The notes beneath the pieces are model-generated. The model was not told the DNA's origin. It made no database searches and was given only the letters and a program-made list of their open reading frames with translations. DNA of 64,000 nt. It comes from Ga0077527 sp964531455. Its GTDB lineage: Bacteria > Pseudomonadota > Gammaproteobacteria > Burkholderiales > SG8-41. Each line of letters starts with the position of its first letter. The first letter of the stretch is position 1. The stretch covers positions 34,325 through 98,324 of the forward strand of contig CAZHFZ010000004.1 of NCBI GenBank assembly GCA_964531455.1, in the 5' to 3' direction. A program made the position numbers and the translations under genes. Shown piece after piece: positions 60,191-64,000 of the stretch.

Positions 60191-61159
60191 ATGAACTTTG
60201 CAAAGCCTAACCTGCAGCGCGCGCTGATCGCGGCGCTGCTCATCACCCCGGCCCTGGCCAGCGCCGCCTATCCCGAGCGCCCGGTGCGCATCATCGTGCC
60301 GGTCTCCGCGGGCGGCGGCGTCGATGCACTGGCACGATTGATCGGCCAGCATTACAACGCGGTGTGGGGACAGCCCTTCATCGTCGACAACCGGCCCGGC
60401 GCCGGCGGCAGCCTCGGCCCCGAAATGGTTGCGCGCTCGACACCTGACGGCTACACCTTGATGGTCAGCAGCAGCAGCTACATCACCAATGCCGCGATCC
60501 GCACCGTGCGTTACGACCCGATCGCCGACTTCCAGCCGATCACCAAACTCACCACCAACCCCTATCTGATCGTCGTCACGCCGTCGCTGCCCGTCAAAAC
60601 CGTCACCGACCTGATCAACCTCGCCAAAGCCAAACCCGACACCATCACCTATGCCTCATCGGGCACCGGTGGTGTGCTGCACCTCGGCGGCGAACTGCTC
60701 GCGACCCTTGCAGGCATCAAGATGACCCATGTGCCGTATAAAGGTGTGGCCGACGGTTACCCCGCGGTGATCTCCGGCCAGGTGAACTGGATGCTCGGCA
60801 GCCCGATCTCCGCACAACCGCTGATGAAAGCCGGCCGCCTGCGCGGCATTGCCGTCACCACCGAAAAACGCCTCAAGGCCCTGCCCGACCTGCCCGCCAT
60901 CGGCGAGACCATACCTGGATATGAAGTCAGTGCGTGGTTCGGCCTGTTCGGCCCGGCGAAACTGCCGCCCGCCATCGTCGAAAAGCTCTACAAGGAAGCC
61001 TCGAAAGCCGTCACCGAACCCACCCTCGCCGCCAAGATGGAAGCCGGCGGCACCGAAACCGTCGGCAACACGCCGCGCGAATTCACGCAGCAGGCCAAGG
61101 CTGAATTCGAGAAGTGGCGCAACGTGGTGAAGAAGGCCAATCTCAAGCTGGAAAATTAA
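60191..61159 (+). CDS. Bug/TctC-type solute receptor (copy 6)
   Basis: Periplasmic binding protein of 322 residues. The ATG at 60191 follows GAGGAACATTC; in-frame sequence upstream is not signal-like. The signal peptide ends at ALASAAYP. Landmarks are RPVRIIVPVSAGGGVDALAR, IVDNRPGAGGSLGPEMVAR, ITYASSGTGGVLHLGGEL and THVPYKGVADGYPAVISGQVNWM. It is flanked by toxin-antitoxin genes and has no catabolic partner, so no ligand can be suggested. Confidence 0.92.
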   Translation: MNFAKPNLQRALIAALLITPALASAAYPERPVRIIVPVSAGGGVDALARLIGQHYNAVWGQPFIVDNRPGAGGSLGPEMVARSTPDGYTLMVSSSSYITNAAIRTVRYDPIADFQPITKLTTNPYLIVVTPSLPVKTVTDLINLAKAKPDTITYASSGTGGVLHLGGELLATLAGIKMTHVPYKGVADGYPAVISGQVNWMLGSPISAQPLMKAGRLRGIAVTTEKRLKALPDLPAIGETIPGYEVSAWFGLFGPAKLPPAIVEKLYKEASKAVTEPTLAAKMEAGGTETVGNTPREFTQQAKAEFEKWRNVVKKANLKLEN

Positions 61160-61166
61160 TCAGCTG

Positions 61167-61742
61167 TCAGGCGCGACGCAACCTTGCCTTGTTCACCGAC
61201 TGCTCAACGGCTAGCGTCGGCTTTACGGACTTGCGCAATGCCCGCTTGCCCTGTCGCGCCGCAGCCAACGCAACCACACCCTCTTCCAATTCAGCGAAGA
61301 GATTGCGTTTACCGGATTGCACGGCCTTATTTCTTGAATCGTTCCGTTGACCGTTTATTCCTAACGACACCAGCATCGAAACCGACCCCGCCGCACGCCC
61401 GTGGGCCTTCGGGCGGATCACGATCTGCACGTCGCGATCCAGCAGCGTCAGAAACCGCATCAGCCGCTCGGCCGAAAACCGTGTGAGTTTGTAATTTCGC
61501 AACTCCGAAACATGCGGCTGCGGAATCCCGAACAGCGCCGACACCTGCGCCTGCGTGAGCGGGCGTGCGGTGATCAATTCATTCAACTGCATGGCAAGTT
61601 GCACACGCAATCGGCGTTCGTCAGAGTCCGCGAAACCCAGATCGGTAAACACGTTGCCGCTGCCGGCATCCACTGCATCCGGTTTGCCGGACCTCGCCGT
61701 TGCGGCGGTCTGCTTTGTCTTTGCATTCACTTTACTGACCAT
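61167..61742 (-). CDS. HigA-type XRE antitoxin with a C-terminal second-antitoxin-like tail
   Basis: A 191-residue antitoxin. VFTDLGFADSDERRLRVQLAMQLNELI and ARPLTQAQVSALFGIPQPHVSELRNYKLTRFSAERLMRFLTLLDRDVQIVI form a complete XRE helix-turn-helix antitoxin of the kind paired with phage-type HigB toxins. It is about 75 residues longer than usual at the C-terminus. That tail includes KRNLFAELEEGVVALAAARQGKRALR, which resembles the opening of another XRE antitoxin family. It overlaps the toxin gene by 11 nt. Confidence 0.85.
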   Translation of the reverse strand: MVSKVNAKTKQTAATARSGKPDAVDAGSGNVFTDLGFADSDERRLRVQLAMQLNELITARPLTQAQVSALFGIPQPHVSELRNYKLTRFSAERLMRFLTLLDRDVQIVIRPKAHGRAAGSVSMLVSLGINGQRNDSRNKAVQSGKRNLFAELEEGVVALAAARQGKRALRKSVKPTLAVEQSVNKARLRRA

Positions 61743-62106
61743 AACGCACCTCGTAATCTGCACGCGCCGTTTTCAGACGCTCTCGAATCAATCCGACATC
61801 CTGCTGCGCAGTACGCACCCCGGAAGGCGATTTTTTCTGGAAACTATGCAACACATAAACTGCCTTCTCAAACCGCACCACAAAAACCAAGCGCCATGTA
61901 TCACCGCGCCAATCCTCCACCAACTCAAACACGCCCGGTCCCTCGCCTTTCCAAGGCTTAGCGGCGGGTGGCATTCCGCCGGCTTGCACAACGCCCAGCA
62001 AGTATCCAAAGCTATCGATCACCAGCGCCGGAAATCCCAGCAAATCTTTCTTTGCTGAGCCCACCCAATGCAAAGGTTTCTCTGATACTGACGGTTTCTT
62101 GCTCAT
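61732..62106 (-). CDS. HigB/RelE-superfamily toxin (phage Gp49-like)
   Basis: A 124-residue toxin of the RelE superfamily, expected to cut mRNA at the ribosome. KPLHWVGSAKKDLLGFP, AAKPWKGEGPGVFELVEDWRGDTWRLVFVVRFEKAVYVLHSFQKKSPSG and QDVGLIRERLKTA match the Gp49-like HigB pattern. The toxin gene precedes its antitoxin, as in higBA loci. The ATG lies one base after a TATAAT, so there is no room for a ribosome site if that promoter is used. Confidence 0.9.
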   Translation of the reverse strand: MSKKPSVSEKPLHWVGSAKKDLLGFPALVIDSFGYLLGVVQAGGMPPAAKPWKGEGPGVFELVEDWRGDTWRLVFVVRFEKAVYVLHSFQKKSPSGVRTAQQDVGLIRERLKTARADYEVRYGQ

Positions 62107-62107
62107 A

Positions 62108-62135
62108 ATTATACCTTATTAGGTATATTTGTCAT
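62108..62135 (-). promoter_or_regulatory. higBA promoter/operator
   Basis: On the minus strand, ATGACA (62135-62130), a 16-nt spacer and TATAAT (62113-62108) form a near-consensus promoter. The spacer region holds the inverted repeat TATACCT-N4-AGGTATA (62110-62127), a natural operator for autorepression by the antitoxin. With this -10 the transcript would start within the first toxin codons, so either the message is leaderless or an upstream promoter (TATAAA at 62177-62172) is the real one. Confidence 0.5.
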
Positions 62136-62141
62136 GGGGTG

Positions 62142-62166
62142 AACCAATCACAAATTGTGACTGGTT
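62142..62166. promoter_or_regulatory. 25-bp near-perfect palindrome in the higB/lexA-like divergent region
   Basis: AACCAATCACAA-A-TTGTGACTGGTT pairs at 11 of 12 positions around one base. On the plus strand AATTTTTTAT follows, giving it a terminator-like look, but no plus-strand gene ends here. It is more likely an operator, lying just downstream of a possible minus-strand -10 (TATAAA, 62177-62172). Confidence 0.4.
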
Positions 62167-62278
62167 AATTTTTTATACAATAAAATCAATCGCTTATGAT
62201 CTTGAGGTCACAGATTGAGACCCAAAGACTTCCGCGCTGCCCACAACTAGCCACTCGTCATTCCATCCGGAACTTCCA

Positions 62279-62307
62279 TTGACCACCGAACGATCGTTCG
62301 GTATCGT
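62279..62307 (+). promoter_or_regulatory. promoter and self-operator of the LexA-like gene
   Basis: TTGACC (62279-62284), a 17-nt spacer and TATCGT (62302-62307). The spacer is filled by CCGAACGATCGTTCGG (62286-62301), a perfect 16-bp palindrome containing GAAC-N4-GTTC. That core matches the SOS box known from Gram-positive LexA, not the CTGT-N8-ACAG box usual in beta- and gammaproteobacteria. The start point predicted from the -10 falls on the ATG at 62314. Confidence 0.6.
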
Positions 62308-62313
62308 AACCCC

Positions 62314-62886
62314 ATGGCTGATGACGCTCAATATCTGGCGAAACTGCAGGACTACTACGCCAAACACCGCATGCTGCCCTCGTACTCGGGGATCGGCGCG
62401 CTGGTGGGACTCAGCTCCAAGGCCTCGGTGGCGGAGATGGCGATGCGGCTCAAGGCGGAAGGTTTTCTGGACAGCGCGCCCGACCGCCGGCTGAAACCGG
62501 GCAAACGTTTTTTTGAACGCGAAGTTGCCGAAAGCGTGCGCGCAGGCATGCCCAGCCCAGCCGCCGACACGCGGCCAGACGGCATCAGCATTGATGAATA
62601 CCTCGTCGGCAAACCCTCACGCACCATCCTGATCACCGTCAAAGGCGATTCAATGATCGACGCCGGCATTCACGAGGGCGACCGCGTCGTGGTCGAAAAG
62701 CGCGTCGCAGCAGTACCGGGTGACATCGTCGTCGCCATCGTCGACAACGAATTCACGTTAAAACGCCTGGCCCGCGAAAAAGGCCGCATCGTCCTCAAAC
62801 CGGAGAACAAAGCGTACCCGGTGATTCGCCCGAAGGAAGACGCCGAGATCTATGGCGTGGTGGTGGGGTTGGTGCGGAAATACTGA
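62314..62886 (+). CDS. LexA-like self-cleaving repressor (S24 peptidase)
   Basis: A 190-residue LexA-family protein. A winged-helix N-terminal domain (LPSYSGIGALVGLSSKASVAEMAMRL) is followed by a linker with an Ala-Gly bond at 77-78 (VRAGMPSP), the expected self-cleavage site. The S24 domain has Ser113 in VKGDSMIDAGI and Lys150 in EFTLKRLAREKG as the catalytic dyad. It is shorter than housekeeping LexA (about 200-220), and I infer it is a paralogue with its own DNA motif. No Shine-Dalgarno sequence precedes the ATG. No SOS polymerase genes are next to it in the window. Confidence 0.88.
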   Translation: MADDAQYLAKLQDYYAKHRMLPSYSGIGALVGLSSKASVAEMAMRLKAEGFLDSAPDRRLKPGKRFFEREVAESVRAGMPSPAADTRPDGISIDEYLVGKPSRTILITVKGDSMIDAGIHEGDRVVVEKRVAAVPGDIVVAIVDNEFTLKRLAREKGRIVLKPENKAYPVIRPKEDAEIYGVVVGLVRKY

Positions 62887-62934
62887 GAAGTATCCCGGAG
62901 CGCCATCCGGGCGACCGCTGCCCGCCGCCCCGCG

Positions 62935-62963
62935 TTGACACTGCCCAAGGCATGCTCTAACTT
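62935..62963 (+). promoter_or_regulatory. putative promoter of the last Bug receptor gene
   Basis: TTGACA, a perfect -35, with TAACTT 17 nt later as a poor -10, lies 61 nt before the ATG at 63024. A small CCCGGA/TCCGGG hairpin (62894-62911) after the LexA-like stop separates the two transcripts. Confidence 0.4.
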
Positions 62964-63023
62964 GCCTGCAGTCTGTAGCACCCAAAAATTCCAATAATCA
63001 ATCTGCAAGCGGAGGAGTCACCC

Positions 63024-64000
63024 ATGAACGCAAAAGCCATCACCACGGCCTGTCTGCTGGCGGCCGGCGCAATTGCAATCGCACCGGTCAATGCCATAGC
63101 CCAGACCTATCCCGCCAAACCGATCCGCATGATCGTACCCTTCCCGCCCGGCGGCGGCGTCGACATCATCGGCCGCCTTGTCGGCAAAGGCATGTCAGAG
63201 CGCATGGGCCAGCAAGTCGTCATTGAAAACCGCGCCGGCGCCAACGCCATCATCGGCCTTGAAGTGCTGAAGAATTCCCCGCCCGACGGTTACACCATCG
63301 CCGCGGCTTCCGCCGGCCCGCTCGCCGTCAATCCGCACATCTACCGCAAGCTGGCCTACGACCCGCTGCGCGACTTCACCGCAATCGGGGGGCTGGTCAA
63401 CTTCCCGCTGCTGCTGGTTGCGCACCCCTCGCTGCCGGTGAAAAACATCAAGGACCTGATCGCGCTGGCCAAGTCGCGACCGGGCGAGATCACCTATTCC
63501 TCGCCGGGCGCGGGCAACTCCGGCCACCTCACCGCCGAACTGTTTGATTACATGGCCAAGGTGAAGACGGTGCACATCCCCTACAAAGGCACCGCACCCG
63601 CCGTCACCGCAGTGCTCTCCGGCGAAGCGCAACTCACCTGGAGCAGCATCCCGACCATCCTGCCGCATGTCAAAAGCGGCCGCGTACGCGCGCTGGGCAT
63701 CGGCAACAAGGAACGCCTCACCGCGCTGCCGGAATTCCCCACCCTCGCCGAATCCGGCCTGCCCGGTTACGAAGGCTACGCCTGGGGCGGCATGGTCGGC
63801 CCGGCGAATATGTCCAAAGACATCGTCGCGCGGCTGAACAAGGAAATCACCGCCACGCTGGCGCAGAAAGACGTGATCGACGCGATGCTGTCACAAGGCA
63901 CGGTGCCGATGCCCCTGTCCCCGGAGGATTTCACCGCCTATATGAAATCCGAGCTGCAGAAATGGGGCGCAGTGGTGAAGATGGCCAATATCAAGGCTGA
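63024..64000 (+). CDS. Bug/TctC-type solute receptor (copy 7), cut by the window end
   Basis: Periplasmic binding protein whose 3' end runs off the window; 325 codons are present and no stop has been reached. Judged by family length only a few residues are missing. GGAGGAG precedes the ATG. The signal peptide ends at NAIAQTYP. Landmarks are KPIRMIVPFPPGGGVDIIGR, VIENRAGANAIIGLEVL, ITYSSPGAGNSGHLTAEL and VHIPYKGTAPAVTAVLSGEAQLTW. The C-terminus so far reads WGAVVKMANIKA. Confidence 0.92.
   Translation, partial: MNAKAITTACLLAAGAIAIAPVNAIAQTYPAKPIRMIVPFPPGGGVDIIGRLVGKGMSERMGQQVVIENRAGANAIIGLEVLKNSPPDGYTIAAASAGPLAVNPHIYRKLAYDPLRDFTAIGGLVNFPLLLVAHPSLPVKNIKDLIALAKSRPGEITYSSPGAGNSGHLTAELFDYMAKVKTVHIPYKGTAPAVTAVLSGEAQLTWSSIPTILPHVKSGRVRALGIGNKERLTALPEFPTLAESGLPGYEGYAWGGMVGPANMSKDIVARLNKEITATLAQKDVIDAMLSQGTVPMPLSPEDFTAYMKSELQKWGAVVKMANIKA

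Noticed and set aside
1..64000. CRISPR arrays, rRNA or tRNA genes, insertion sequences, integrases
   Set aside because: No regular repeat-spacer pattern, RNA gene core, transposase or integrase sequence was seen in either strand.

Overview
The window looks like a contig from a betaproteobacterium, most likely Burkholderiales. The DNA is GC-rich, and seven separate Bug/TctC-type solute receptors are present, an expansion typical of that order. A TamA/TamB pair, a class II (B12-dependent) ribonucleotide reductase, a PEP-CTERM protein and a FimV-like protein fit the same placement. A run of ten N at 37742-37751 shows a scaffolded draft assembly, possibly metagenome-derived. No rRNA, tRNA, CRISPR array, insertion sequence or prophage is visible. 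This is ordinary chromosomal accessory and catabolic sequence with small toxin-antitoxin loci near the right end.

Layout. 1-9.2 kb (+): typA/bipA, an EamA permease, a group II truncated haemoglobin, then tamA and tamB for outer-membrane protein assembly. 9.3-11.6 kb (+): a Bug receptor overlapping malonyl-CoA decarboxylase. 11.6-16.9 kb (-): a catabolic operon (enoyl-CoA hydratase, 3-hydroxyisobutyrate-dehydrogenase-like protein, Ldh2-type dehydrogenase, IlvD/Edd dehydratase) that ends, through a 4-nt overlap, in a SET-domain protein methyltransferase. 17.1-23.4 kb (+): nrdJ with an FNR-like box upstream, then an RraA/HMG-aldolase-like protein, a sulfatase and a Bug receptor.

23.5-27.5 kb (+): a peroxide-defence unit of oxyR, a recognisable OxyR operator, rubrerythrin, rubredoxin, a ZIP metal transporter and a rubredoxin reductase-like flavoprotein. 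Together these could carry electrons from NAD(P)H to peroxide. 27.5-42 kb: single genes and short pairs (rhomboid protease, formate/nitrite channel, CPHC/DsbD-like redox fusion, nitroreductase, two MFS permeases, GIY-YIG protein, FKBP, dienelactone hydrolase, AmiD-like amidase, RNase D-like exonuclease, gap-interrupted lipoprotein hydrolase, exported methyltransferase-like protein, HIT protein, Bug receptor). 42-54.6 kb: a large exported hydrolase, a membrane Mrr-like nuclease, a tightly overlapping minus-strand run (NnrU, TIGR02450 protein, enolase-superfamily enzyme, Bug receptor, SOUL protein), and two paralogous class V aminotransferases around a PrpF-like isomerase and another Bug receptor. 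54.7-64 kb: FimV-like protein, PEP-CTERM protein, TauD-type dioxygenase, YhiN-type flavoprotein, a frameshifted ParE/RelE toxin with an intact antitoxin gene, a Bug receptor, a higBA-type pair, a LexA-like self-cleaving repressor, and a seventh Bug receptor cut by the window end.

The observations I rate highest are: (i) a Lys/Ala-rich tail on the IlvD-type dehydratase, translationally coupled to a SET methyltransferase that has its own Lys-rich tail; (ii) a LexA paralogue whose predicted promoter spacer is filled by a perfect 16-bp palindrome carrying a GAAC-N4-GTTC box, and whose mRNA would start at the ATG; (iii) the OxyR operator and complete rubrerythrin electron-supply cluster; and (iv) an exported protein carrying a SAM-methyltransferase motif I. 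All functions are read from sequence motifs and family memory; no database search was run.
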